Made by a program: the position numbers and the translations under genes. A stretch of DNA of 26,916 nucleotides, taken from NCBI GenBank assembly GCA_945882755.1, contig CAMCWS010000018.1, positions 1 to 26,916 on the forward strand, in the 5' to 3' direction. The notes under the pieces were generated by a model that was not told the DNA's origin, searched no databases, and saw only the letters and a program-made list of their open reading frames with translations. Positions within the stretch are counted from its first letter, which is position 1. Each line of letters starts with the position of its first letter. Source of the stretch: Bordetella parapertussis (lineage in GTDB: Bacteria > Pseudomonadota > Gammaproteobacteria > Burkholderiales > Burkholderiaceae_C). This document shows positions 6,890 through 15,377 of the stretch, piece after piece.

Positions 6890-7668
6890 TAACCAGCAGA
6901 CCAGTTGGGTTTTCGCTTATCCAAAAAAGCTTGAAAGCCTTCTTGAGCGCTGTCTTCCATCATATTGCAAGCCATGGTTTGTCCCGCCAACTGATATGCC
7001 GCGCTCAAACCCATCTCTAGCTGTTGGTAGAACAAGGCTTTACCTAAACGAACTGCAGGCTCGGGTTTGGCTACGATCTTGAGGCACAACTGCAAAACCG
7101 CCTCAGCCAACTTATCCGCCTGCACCACTTGGTTAATCAAACCACGCTCTTTGGCGGTATCGGCATCGATAAAGTCACCAGTCAACAGCATTTCCATCGC
7201 CTGCTTGCGGTGCATATTGCGACTCAAACCCACGCTAGGGGTGGAACAAAACAAACCGTAGTTGATGCCTGACACTGCAAACCGAGCATCTTGGCTGGCC
7301 ACAGCCAAATCACACATGCTGACCAACTGGCATCCCGCCGCGGTGGCAATGCCTTGTACTTGCGCAATCACGGGTTGAGGCAGATTTTGAATACGCGACA
7401 TCATCCGACTGCACTGCGCAAACAATTGGGTATAGAAATCGTGGTCGGGGTGGTTGCGCATTTCACGCAAATCGTGACCGGCGCTGAAGGCGCGGCCCCC
7501 TGCAGCAATGACCACCACGCGAGACGAGGCGTCTTGCGCCACCGTTTGCAGAGCGTCGTCCAAGGCGCTGAGCATCTCGCTGGACAACGCATTGAAGCTG
7601 TCGGAACGGTTGAGCACCAAACGCGTCACGCCAACTGCGGGCGATTCCCTTAAAACCCAATCGTTCAT
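6889..7668 (-). CDS. Crotonase-superfamily protein, ECHDC3-like
   Basis: A 259-residue enoyl-CoA hydratase/isomerase-fold protein. The oxyanion-hole regions are FSAGHDLREM (61-70) and IATAAGCQLVSMCDLAVASQDARFAVSGINYGLFCSTPSVGLSR (from 107). This reads like mitochondrial ECHDC3 rather than a classical hydratase. The two catalytic glutamates of enoyl-CoA hydratase are replaced (Q114 and G134), so simple hydratase activity is unlikely although CoA-ester binding should persist. The C-terminus, FQAFLDKRKPNW, is also typical of the ECHDC3 branch. The ATG at 7668 has AGGAG upstream; longer reading would overlap the divergent aat promoter region. It diverges from aat with a 41-nt gap. Confidence 0.88.
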   Translation of the reverse strand: MNDWVLRESPAVGVTRLVLNRSDSFNALSSEMLSALDDALQTVAQDASSRVVVIAAGGRAFSAGHDLREMRNHPDHDFYTQLFAQCSRMMSRIQNLPQPVIAQVQGIATAAGCQLVSMCDLAVASQDARFAVSGINYGLFCSTPSVGLSRNMHRKQAMEMLLTGDFIDADTAKERGLINQVVQADKLAEAVLQLCLKIVAKPEPAVRLGKALFYQQLEMGLSAAYQLAGQTMACNMMEDSAQEGFQAFLDKRKPNWSAG

Positions 7669-7709
7669 GGTGTATCTTCTCCTGTGAAACCTGTCTTTTC
7701 TCTGCGTCC

Positions 7710-8462
7710 ATGCCACCCAACCAGCCAGCCTTGATTTATCTCGGGCTAAACGACCCGCTGCCAGACCCCTCAATGGCCTGGGATCGCTCCCATGGTGTGG
7801 AGGGCTTACTGGCAGCCGGTGGCGGACTGTCTGTGGAGCGTCTTCGGGAAGCTTACAGCAAAGGCTGCTTTCCTTGGTTTAGCGCAGGTCAACCCGTGCT
7901 GTGGTGGAGCCCTGACCCTCGAATGGTCTTGCAGGTTGCGCATTTCCGCTTTCACCGCTCCCTGCGGCAATGGATGAAGGCACATCAAAATTGGGAAATC
8001 CGTATCGACACCGCATTTGATGCAGTCATTGAGCATTGCGCGAATGCGCCTCGCCCTGGGCAAAACGGCACATGGATCGTGGCGGACATGGTCAGCGCTT
8101 ACAAGGCCTTGCATGCCGCCGGTTTTGCCCACAGCGTAGAGACTTGGATAGATGGCCAGCTTAGGGGCGGTCTTTACTGCGTCAGCATTGGACATGCCGT
8201 GTTTGGTGAATCCATGTTCAGCTTGGTGCCCAATGGCTCCAAAATCGCCTTGGCTGCTTTGGTGGCTTTTTGTAAAGCCCACCAAGTCAGTATGGTGGAC
8301 TGCCAACAAAACACCCCCCACTTGGCTTTGATGGGAGGAGGCGAGCTACCCAGACGTGAGTTTCTTGAACATATCCGCGTTGCCCAAGCGCTGCCCCCAT
8401 TGCGCTGGCAATTCGAGCCTTTATACTGGGCTGAACTTTTAACACCTACCGCTTCGCCGTGA
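7710..8462 (+). CDS. aat: Leucyl/phenylalanyl-tRNA-protein transferase
   Basis: This enzyme moves Leu or Phe from tRNA onto N-terminal Lys or Arg of proteins, creating an N-degron for ClpS/ClpAP. Length (250 aa) and signatures match: [27 protein letters not shown] (31-57), [13 protein letters not shown] (62-74), [31 protein letters not shown], and [23 protein letters not shown] near the C-terminus. The stop overlaps the GTG start of bpt (GTGA), so the two N-end-rule transferases are translated together. The 41-nt gap to the divergent crotonase gene must hold promoters for both, or they extend into the coding regions. Confidence 0.97.
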   Translation: MPPNQPALIYLGLNDPLPDPSMAWDRSHGVEGLLAAGGGLSVERLREAYSKGCFPWFSAGQPVLWWSPDPRMVLQVAHFRFHRSLRQWMKAHQNWEIRIDTAFDAVIEHCANAPRPGQNGTWIVADMVSAYKALHAAGFAHSVETWIDGQLRGGLYCVSIGHAVFGESMFSLVPNGSKIALAALVAFCKAHQVSMVDCQQNTPHLALMGGGELPRREFLEHIRVAQALPPLRWQFEPLYWAELLTPTASP

Positions 8463-9193
8463 CCCATCTCAAGGATTTGCCGCTTCAATCGTTGCAGTTT
8501 TATGCAACAGCGCCCTACCCTTGCAGCTACCTACCCGATCGACAGGCCAGGTCCCAGGTGGCCACCCCCAGCCACCTGATCCATAACGATACCTACTCTG
8601 AACTGGTCGCCAAAGGCTTTCGCCGCAGCGGCATGTTCACTTACCGCCCCTATTGCGATGGTTGCCGTGCCTGTGTGCCTTTGCGCGTCAAGGTCAATGA
8701 GTTCAAGCCTACACGCAGTCAGCGCAGAGCTTTAAAGCAGCACGAGAATTTGCAGCCGCGCATATCCAAATTGGTTTATGCCCCCGAGCACTACCAGTTG
8801 TACCTCGCCTACCAAAATGGACGCCATGCAGGTGGTGGCATGGACCAAGACAGCGTAGAACAGTACACCCAGTTTTTGTTGCAAAGCAGAGTCAACTCGC
8901 GTCTGGTGGAGTTTCGAAGCCCCGATCCGCAAACGCCTGAGGGTGCTTTGCGCATGGTGTCTATTTTGGATGTCCTCAATGACGGGCTGTCTGCGGTTTA
9001 CACCTTTTATGACCCCTTGGCAGCCAAAGGCTTGGGCACCTTTTGCATACTCTGGCAAATTGAACAAGCCCGAACCCTTGGCTTGCCCTATGTGTATTTG
9101 GGCTACTGGATCAGCCAAAGTACCAAGATGAACTACAAAGCCCAGTTTGGCCCCCACCAAGTACTGATCGAAGGTGAGTGGGAAGACGTCTGA
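8459..9193 (+). CDS. bpt: Aspartate/glutamate leucyltransferase
   Basis: Bpt adds Leu from Leu-tRNA to N-terminal Asp or Glu, feeding the same ClpS/ClpAP route as Aat. The 244-residue protein shows the N-terminal ATE domain [19 protein letters not shown] (19-37), [25 protein letters not shown] (53-77, with C66, C69 and C72), and the C-terminal domain with [25 protein letters not shown] and [17 protein letters not shown]. The start is GTG inside the GTGA overlap with aat; no other start fits the conserved N-terminus. In the family these two genes are commonly paired. Confidence 0.97.
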   Translation: MTHLKDLPLQSLQFYATAPYPCSYLPDRQARSQVATPSHLIHNDTYSELVAKGFRRSGMFTYRPYCDGCRACVPLRVKVNEFKPTRSQRRALKQHENLQPRISKLVYAPEHYQLYLAYQNGRHAGGGMDQDSVEQYTQFLLQSRVNSRLVEFRSPDPQTPEGALRMVSILDVLNDGLSAVYTFYDPLAAKGLGTFCILWQIEQARTLGLPYVYLGYWISQSTKMNYKAQFGPHQVLIEGEWEDV

Positions 9194-9204
9194 AACCGCT
9201 CTTG

Positions 9205-9210
9205 TAAGAT
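9205..9210 (+). promoter_or_regulatory. Possible -10 element of the IclR gene
   Basis: TAAGAT lies exactly 6 nt before the ATG at 9217, and there is no Shine-Dalgarno in between. The spacing would place the RNA start at the start codon (leaderless mRNA). No TTGACA-like -35 is seen 16-18 nt upstream, so the gene may equally be read through from bpt. Confidence 0.25.
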
Positions 9211-9216
9211 ATCGCC

Positions 9217-9999
9217 ATGCGAAAAGTAACAGCAGGCCATAACCCTTCTCCCTCCATTCAGGTTCTAGAACGTATGTTCGCCCTGATAGATGTTTTGGCG
9301 GCCAAGGAAGGTTCTGCGACTCTGAAGGAAATCAGCGAAAAAACGGGCTTGCATCCGTCCACAACCCATCGCATCTTGAATGATTTGGTGCTGGGGCGCT
9401 ACGTTGACCGCCCAGAGTCAGGGCATTACCGACTGGGAATGCGGCTGCTGGAGTTAGGCAACTGTGTCAAAGCGCGTCTCAATGTCAGAGATGTGGCACT
9501 GGAACCCATGCAAGATTTGCATCAACTTACCCAACAACCGGTGAACCTCAGTGTTCGTCAAGGGGATGAGATCGTCTATATAGAACGCGCTTACAGCGAG
9601 CGCTCAGGTATGCAAGTGGTGCGTGCGATCGGAGGCAGAGCCCCCCTGCACTTGACCTCGGTAGGTAAATTGTTTTTAGCCGCCGACGACAACGTGCGAG
9701 TCCGCGCCTATGCCAACCGAACCGGCCTGCCTGGGCACACCCGCAACAGCATCACCCAATTGGCCGCACTAGAAAAAGAAATTGCCAAATCTCGCCAGTC
9801 AGGCGTGGCCAGTGACAACGAAGAGCTTGAGTTGGGAGTGAGGTGCATGGCTGCTGGTATCTACGATGACCAAGGCAAGCTGATTGCCGGTTTGTCGATT
9901 TCTGCGCCTGCAGACCGGCTAGATGAAACGTGGTTGCCAAAATTACAGGACACCGCCCAGCAAATTTCACTGCAACTGGGTCATCCAACCCAGCCTTAG
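9217..9999 (+). CDS. IclR-family transcriptional regulator
   Basis: The 260-residue protein has an N-terminal winged helix-turn-helix (residues about 13-70: IQVLERMFALIDVLAA, TLKEISEKTGLHPSTTHRILNDLVLGRYVDR, YRLGMRLLELG). A C-terminal GAF-like effector domain follows (about 85-255: VNLSVRQGDEIVYIERAYSE, LHLTSVGKLFLA, ELELGVRCMAAGIYDDQGKLIAGLSISAP). IclR proteins usually repress nearby catabolic genes, but none is obviously linked: upstream are aat-bpt and downstream is convergent pbpG. The target is therefore unknown. It begins 24 nt after bpt and its stop overlaps the pbpG stop by 4 nt on the opposite strand. Confidence 0.94.
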   Translation: MRKVTAGHNPSPSIQVLERMFALIDVLAAKEGSATLKEISEKTGLHPSTTHRILNDLVLGRYVDRPESGHYRLGMRLLELGNCVKARLNVRDVALEPMQDLHQLTQQPVNLSVRQGDEIVYIERAYSERSGMQVVRAIGGRAPLHLTSVGKLFLAADDNVRVRAYANRTGLPGHTRNSITQLAALEKEIAKSRQSGVASDNEELELGVRCMAAGIYDDQGKLIAGLSISAPADRLDETWLPKLQDTAQQISLQLGHPTQP

Positions 10000-10976
10000 G
10001 AAGAAGCGAGCGGGTGGCGAGTTTCTACCCAGCGCCGAACGCGCTCGGCGTCTGCGGTGCGGCTGAACTTGCCAGCAGAGTCTAGAAAGATCATGATCAA
10101 TTTACGACCAGCCACCTTGGCTTGCATCACCAAGCACTGACCTGCCTCGGAGATATAGCCGGTTTTTTGCAAGTCGATATCCCAGTTGGGATTGGAGACC
10201 AAGCGATTGGTGGAGCGGTATTTCAAAGTTTTGCGACCTACTTCGACTTGGAAACCATTTGAGGTAGACAACTCACGCAAGGTGGGATCATTCGCGGCAA
10301 AGGCCACCAAAGTAGCCAAGTCTTTCGCGCTTGATTGATTGCGGCTAGATAAACCTGTGGGCTCAGCGTAACGGGTGTCACGCATTCCCAGTTGCGCAGC
10401 TTTGGCGTTCATTTGCGCAATGAATGCATCAATTCCAGCGGGGTAAGTGCGTCCTAAGGCGTGAGCAGCACGGTTTTCGCTCGACATCAGCGCCAGATGC
10501 AACAACTCACTGCGAGTCAAGGTGGTGCCTGGGCGCAAACGTGAACCGCTGCCTTTTTCGGTATCGATATCTTCAACAGAAATGGTGATGGACTCGTCCA
10601 TATCGAGATTGGCTTCTTGCACCACCAAAGCGGTCATCAACTTGGTGATAGAGGCAATCGGCAAAATGGCTTGGTCATTTTTGCTAAGCAAGACTTCCTG
10701 TGTATCTTGATCGATCACGTAGGCCACGCTGGACTTAAGTGCAATTTGATCGTCTTCGACTGAATGCAAGCCGGCCAGTTTGCCAAAAGAAGGGCGAGGA
10801 GGAATGGACTTTTGAACACGCGCTTTTTTCTTGGCAACGGCAACCTTCTTGGCAACGGCAACCGATTTGGTTTTCACTTTTTTCTTGGCGGTTCCCGCCT
10901 GAGAGGAAGGAGCCCAAGCCAAAAGGGCTGCAACGCAAAGCGCAACAAAAAAACGTGAGTTCATACTTTTCAACAT
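9996..10976 (-). CDS. pbpG: D-alanyl-D-alanine endopeptidase / carboxypeptidase (PBP7 type)
   Basis: A periplasmic low-molecular-weight penicillin-binding protein of the S11 serine peptidase family that trims peptidoglycan cross-links. The 326 residues comprise a signal peptide (to about residue 27) and a Lys-rich linker with the duplicated unit VAVAKK (about 29-57). The catalytic domain carries all three motifs: S109-I-T-K112, S166-E-N168 and K271-T-G273. There is no C-terminal amphipathic anchor domain, which supports PbpG rather than DacA. The start may be the ATG at 10976 or the one at 10964, four residues on. The last codons overlap the end of the convergent IclR gene by 4 nt. Confidence 0.92.
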   Translation of the reverse strand: MLKSMNSRFFVALCVAALLAWAPSSQAGTAKKKVKTKSVAVAKKVAVAKKKARVQKSIPPRPSFGKLAGLHSVEDDQIALKSSVAYVIDQDTQEVLLSKNDQAILPIASITKLMTALVVQEANLDMDESITISVEDIDTEKGSGSRLRPGTTLTRSELLHLALMSSENRAAHALGRTYPAGIDAFIAQMNAKAAQLGMRDTRYAEPTGLSSRNQSSAKDLATLVAFAANDPTLRELSTSNGFQVEVGRKTLKYRSTNRLVSNPNWDIDLQKTGYISEAGQCLVMQAKVAGRKLIMIFLDSAGKFSRTADAERVRRWVETRHPLASS

Positions 10977-11009
10977 GGTGTCCCGATGAAAGGCCTGATG
11001 AGCCTCGAT

Positions 11010-11024
11010 GCACTAGTGTAGTGC
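11010..11024. promoter_or_regulatory. Inverted repeat over the likely pbpG promoter
   Basis: GCACTA (11010-11015), a 3-nt centre and TAGTGC (11019-11024) make a short palindrome about 35-50 nt upstream of pbpG. On the minus strand TACACT overlaps it and resembles a -10 box; a TTGCGT hexamer 17 nt upstream of that lies inside the leuA terminator. This may be a promoter with an overlapping operator. Confidence 0.35.
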
Positions 11025-11034
11025 GATTTAAAAA

Positions 11035-11062
11035 TACACGCAAGATCAAAGACTTGCGTGTA
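11035..11062 (-). terminator. Intrinsic terminator of leuA
   Basis: Read on the minus strand, TACACGCAAG pairs perfectly with CTTGCGTGTA (10 bp, 8-nt loop) and is followed directly by TTTTT. An A-run on the other side makes it symmetrical. It lies between the leuA stop (11121) and the pbpG start (10976), so it ends the leuA transcript and insulates pbpG. Confidence 0.88.
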
Positions 11063-11081
11063 CTTTTTCAGGTAAACAGCT

Positions 11082-11103
11082 GGCAGTATTGCGGCAATAT
11101 GCC
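11082..11103 (-). other. Second hairpin in the leuA 3' untranslated region
   Basis: GGCA + TATTG pair with CAATA + TGCC (9 bp with one bulged base and a 3-nt loop) between the leuA stop codon and the terminator hairpin. There is no T-tract, so it is not a terminator by itself. It may protect the mRNA 3' end or be part of a small 3'-derived RNA. Confidence 0.45.
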
Positions 11104-11120
11104 AAAAACAACCGTCTGAA

Positions 11121-12659
11121 TTAGCCTTGCGCCGCTACGCGTTCAGCTTTACTCTGCAGCTTATTCAAAGCACTTAAGTATGCTTTTGCAGAGGCAACCA
11201 CGATATCAGGGTCGGCTCCTACGCCGTTGACAATGCGTCCGTTGTTTTGAAGCCTCACAGTGACTTCACCTTGGCTTTCAGTCGAGCCACTGATGGCGTT
11301 GACTGAATAAAGCACCATCTCAGCGCCGCTTTGCACATGCTTTTCAATGGCTTTCAACGAGGCATCGACGGGACCGTTGCCATGCGCTTCACACGAAATT
11401 TCTTTGCCTTGGTCGGTGATGACGATAGAGGCAAAAGGCATCTCTCCAGTTTCACTGTGTTGCGACAACTTCACAAAGGAAAACACATCGTTGTCATGCG
11501 AAATACTTTCTTCGCTGACCAAGGCCAAGATATCTTCGTCAAAGATATCGCTTTTACGGTCAGCCAATTCTTTAAAGCGACCAAAAGCCGCATTGGTTTC
11601 GGCTTCGCTGTCGAGTTCGACGCCCAAGTCCTGCAAGCGCTGCTTGAAAGCATTGCGCCCACTCAACTTGCCCAACACGATTTTGTTGGAACCCCAGCCT
11701 ACATCCTCTGCCCGCATGATTTCGTAAGTATCACGCGCTTTCAAAACACCATCTTGGTGAATTCCAGAGGCATGGGCAAAGGCATTGGCGCCCACCACAG
11801 CTTTGTTGGGTTGAACCACAAAACCTGTGGTCTGACTGACCATGCGACTGGCCGCCAAAATATGTTTGGTGTCTATGCCAAGCTCAAGCCCGAAATAGTC
11901 TTTGCGGGTTTTGACCGCCATGACAATTTCTTCCAAAGAGCAATTGCCTGCCCGCTCTCCCAAGCCGTTGATGGTGCACTCGACCTGCCTAGCGCCGCCA
12001 ATTTGAACGCCAGCCAAGGAATTGGCCACAGCCATACCCAAATCATTGTGGCAATGCACCGACCAAATGGCTTTGTCGGAGTTAGGTATGCGCTCTCTTA
12101 ATGTCTTGATAAAGATACCGTACAGCTCAGGCACCGCATAGCCCACGGTATCAGGCACATTGATGGTGGTTGCGCCCTCAGCGATGACCGCTTCCAAAAT
12201 GCGACATAAAAAATCCATATCGCTTCGGTAGCCGTCTTCTGGACTGAACTCCACATCGGCCACCAAGTTACGAGCGAAGCGAACAGATTGCTTGGCTTGC
12301 TCAAACACTTGGTCTGGCGTCATGCGAAGCTTCTTTTCCATGTGCAAGGCAGAGGTGGCAATGAAGGTGTGAATACGCGACTGTTTCGCGCCTTTGAGCG
12401 CCTCAGCGGCACGTGAGATGTCTCTGTCATTGGCACGAGACAAAGAGCAAACGGTGGACTCGGTGATAGCCTTGGCAATAGCCTTCACAGCTTCAAAATC
12501 GCCATCTGAACTGGCGGCAAAACCCGCTTCGATCACATCGACTCGCAAGCGTTCAAGTTGCCTGGCAATTCGCAACTTTTCATCGCGTGTCATGGAGGCG
12601 CCGGGGGACTGCTCACCATCACGCAAAGTGGTGTCAAAAATAATCAATTTATCAGCCAT
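11121..12659 (-). CDS. leuA: 2-isopropylmalate synthase
   Basis: LeuA condenses acetyl-CoA with 2-ketoisovalerate, the committed step of leucine synthesis. The 512-residue protein has the DRE-TIM catalytic barrel: [15 protein letters not shown] from residue 8 (metal ligand D14), [14 protein letters not shown] (167-180), and [17 protein letters not shown] (201-217; H202 and H204 bind the metal). A C-terminal LeuA regulatory domain ([14 protein letters not shown] onward, ending in SALNKLQSK) normally senses leucine. AGGAG lies 8 nt before the ATG. It is the last gene of the ilv-psd-pssA-leuA run but is separated from pssA by a 210-nt leader that carries a leucine attenuator, so it can be regulated by itself. 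It ends at a strong terminator. Confidence 0.97.
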   Translation of the reverse strand: MADKLIIFDTTLRDGEQSPGASMTRDEKLRIARQLERLRVDVIEAGFAASSDGDFEAVKAIAKAITESTVCSLSRANDRDISRAAEALKGAKQSRIHTFIATSALHMEKKLRMTPDQVFEQAKQSVRFARNLVADVEFSPEDGYRSDMDFLCRILEAVIAEGATTINVPDTVGYAVPELYGIFIKTLRERIPNSDKAIWSVHCHNDLGMAVANSLAGVQIGGARQVECTINGLGERAGNCSLEEIVMAVKTRKDYFGLELGIDTKHILAASRMVSQTTGFVVQPNKAVVGANAFAHASGIHQDGVLKARDTYEIMRAEDVGWGSNKIVLGKLSGRNAFKQRLQDLGVELDSEAETNAAFGRFKELADRKSDIFDEDILALVSEESISHDNDVFSFVKLSQHSETGEMPFASIVITDQGKEISCEAHGNGPVDASLKAIEKHVQSGAEMVLYSVNAISGSTESQGEVTVRLQNNGRIVNGVGADPDIVVASAKAYLSALNKLQSKAERVAAQG

Positions 12660-12714
12660 ATTTAAGCTCCTGAAAATTCAATCTTCCGATGCAACCCGTT
12701 CAGCCCCAATGAAA

Positions 12715-12744
12715 AAGGCCCGATGCGGTAAGCAAACGGGCCTT
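12715..12744 (-). terminator. Attenuator terminator in the leuA leader
   Basis: On the minus strand AAGGCCCG (12744-12737) pairs with CGGGCCTT (12722-12715); TGC and GCA inside extend the stem. The 3' arm runs into TTT, giving five T residues in all. It lies downstream of the Leu-rich leader peptide and 55 nt before the leuA ATG. Its 5' arm (GCCCGT, 12741-12736) can alternatively pair with ACGGGC (12780-12775) inside the leader-peptide frame, which would be the antiterminator. Confidence 0.85.
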
Positions 12745-12763
12745 GGGGAAAATTGCGCAAACG

Positions 12764-12817
12764 CTACTGATCCAGCCCGTGAAAGCTTTGAAGCAGTAGT
12801 AGAAGTGCAATATTCAT
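12764..12817 (-). CDS. Leucine leader peptide of the leuA attenuator
   Basis: A 17-codon frame encodes MNIALLLLLQSFHGLDQ. Residues 5-9 are five consecutive leucines read from CTT CTA CTA CTG CTT, and a sixth Leu follows. Its stop is about 20 nt before the terminator hairpin. The antiterminator strand (12780-12775) lies just downstream of the Leu codons. A ribosome stalled for lack of charged tRNA-Leu leaves that strand free to pair with the terminator arm, and leuA is transcribed. A ribosome that reaches the stop covers the strand, and the terminator forms. No Shine-Dalgarno precedes the ATG. This is the classical leu/his/trp-type attenuation layout, read directly from sequence; function is inferred. 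Confidence 0.85.
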   Translation of the reverse strand: MNIALLLLLQSFHGLDQ

Positions 12818-12823
12818 GGAACA

Positions 12824-12832
12824 AATGTATCA
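12824..12832 (-). promoter_or_regulatory. Extended -10 promoter for the leuA leader
   Basis: On the minus strand TGATACATT matches an extended -10 (TGn followed by TACATT), 6 nt before the leader-peptide ATG. The RNA would start at or beside that ATG, which explains why the leader peptide lacks a Shine-Dalgarno. The -35 region (TGTGGT at 17 nt) is poor, as is common with extended -10 promoters. Confidence 0.5.
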
Positions 12833-12869
12833 CAGCCTTGTGGAGCACCACAGCCAGAGTTATTTGAGG

Positions 12870-13676
12870 TCAGTGCAAGCCTTTTTCATCTGGCTCGTCT
12901 GTTGAGGTACTGATGACACTGGTGGGCAGGCCCTTGTACTTTCGCCATGCATACACCACATAGCCGCTGGTCCCATAGAAAAGAAACAAACTGAAAAGCA
13001 CTGTGGGCGGGTGGATGTTGATCAAGGCGATGATCAGCGCGATGAAAACGATGACGGCAAAAGGCACACTTTTGCGCATCTGGAAATCTTTGAAGCTGTA
13101 GAAAGGGACATTGCTGACCATGGTCAAACCAGCATAAAGACACACCGCAAACATCAGCCAACGGTTATCTGAAGGTACAAATTCAAGATCGGTCATCAAC
13201 CAAATAAAGCCCATCACCAAAGCTGCCGCCGCTGGTGAAGGCAAGCCTTGGAAAAACCGCTTATCAACCGCCGTGGTGTTCACATTGAAGCGAGCCAAGC
13301 GCAAAGCCGCACAGGCGCAATACACAAAAGCAGCAAACCAACCCCAGCGACCCAGGTCCTTCAACGCCCACTCGTAAGTGATGAGGGCAGGCGCAGCACC
13401 AAAGGACACCATGTCGGCCAAGGAGTCCATTTGCGCACCAAATTCAGTTTGGGTATTGGTCATACGCGCAACCCGACCGTCCAAGCTATCCAGAATGATT
13501 GAACAAAAAATAGCTATGGCAGACGCCTCAAAGTGGTTATTCATGGCCATCACGATGGCATAAAAACCGCCAAACAAAGCAGCCAAAGTGAAGAGATTGG
13601 GCAATACATAAATGCCCTTTCGCAAGCGGCTGCGAGGTTGTTCGTCGATGAGGTCTTCTGAATCTGGCATGGCCAT
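12870..13676 (-). CDS. pssA: CDP-diacylglycerol-serine O-phosphatidyltransferase
   Basis: PssA makes phosphatidylserine from CDP-diacylglycerol and serine in the inner membrane; Psd then decarboxylates it to phosphatidylethanolamine. The 268-residue protein carries the CDP-alcohol phosphotransferase signature D66-G67-xx-A70-R71-x8-G80-xxx-D84-xxx-D88. It has several membrane helices (for example NLFTLAALFGGFYAIVMAM, FAVIVFIALIIALINI and TVLFSLFLFYGTSGYVVYAW). It is the multi-pass type found beside psd, not the E. coli peripheral type. The start at 13676 is 4 nt after the psd stop; a longer frame overlapping psd is rejected. Some 50 nt after its stop the leuA leader begins. Confidence 0.95.
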   Translation of the reverse strand: MAMPDSEDLIDEQPRSRLRKGIYVLPNLFTLAALFGGFYAIVMAMNNHFEASAIAIFCSIILDSLDGRVARMTNTQTEFGAQMDSLADMVSFGAAPALITYEWALKDLGRWGWFAAFVYCACAALRLARFNVNTTAVDKRFFQGLPSPAAAALVMGFIWLMTDLEFVPSDNRWLMFAVCLYAGLTMVSNVPFYSFKDFQMRKSVPFAVIVFIALIIALINIHPPTVLFSLFLFYGTSGYVVYAWRKYKGLPTSVISTSTDEPDEKGLH

Positions 13677-13680
13677 GGCG

Positions 13681-14333
13681 TTAAAGGGTTGCGAGCACGG
13701 TGGTGGTGGCGCTGACTTTGTCACCAGGCGCCACTTGGGGAATAGCACTCAGAGGCAAATACACATCCACACGAGAGCCAAAGCGAATGAAACCATAGCG
13801 TTCGCCTTTGGCCAGCACATCTGTGGGATGCACATAGCAAAGAATGCGTCTGGCAATCAATCCCGCGACCTGAACCAAGGTAACCACATGCTGTTGCCCA
13901 TTCACGGTGGCATCAATCACAACCGCATTGCGCTCATTCTCCGACGATGCTTTGTCGAGATCAGCATTCACGAACAGGCCAGGGAAATACTGAACAGCAC
14001 GAACAACACCATCGACACTGGCACGGTTGCTGTGAACATTGAAAACATTCATGAAAACGCTGATGAGCAATGCATCTCGGTCAGCATAGGGGTCACGCAC
14101 TTTTTCAATCTTGACGATACGTCCATCCGCTGGCGAGAGCACAGCGTTGGCTTGGTCAGGTACAGGACGAGGTGGATCGCGAAAAAACTGCAGCACAAAC
14201 ACCAAGATCACATAAAAAGGCAAGGAAGCAAGGCCAAAGCCCCACAGCATGGTCGCCAGCAGACTCAGCACAACGGCCAAGCCTATGAACGGCCATCCTT
14301 CACGCGCCAGAATGGGATGCGGGTAGTGGTTCA

Positions 14334-14334
<1 letters not shown>
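13681..14334 (-). CDS. psd: Phosphatidylserine decarboxylase (short, type II)
   Basis: Psd is a pyruvoyl enzyme converting phosphatidylserine to phosphatidylethanolamine. The 217-residue proenzyme has two N-terminal hydrophobic segments ([19 protein letters not shown] and [14 protein letters not shown]), the motif [15 protein letters not shown] (65-79), [13 protein letters not shown] (94-106) and [11 protein letters not shown] near 184-194. Self-cleavage between G186 and S187 would generate the pyruvoyl group. Its ATG overlaps the ilvC stop by 1 nt (TGATG), and pssA follows after 4 nt, so lipid and branched-chain amino acid genes share a transcript. Confidence 0.96.

Positions 14335-15377
<1,043 letters not shown>

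Noticed and set aside
10822..10863. Repeats in the pbpG 5' region considered as a CRISPR or mobile-element trace
   Set aside because: They are short, in-frame Lys-codon-rich repeats encoding the basic linker; there are no spacers and no transposase nearby.
11331..12101. 256-codon plus-strand frame opposite leuA
   Set aside because: No family resemblance, and it covers conserved LeuA coding on the other strand.
13677..13748. Upstream extension of pssA by 24 codons
   Set aside because: It would overlap psd and adds Pro-rich sequence not expected before the CDP-alcohol transferase domain. The ATG 4 nt after the psd stop is a better start.
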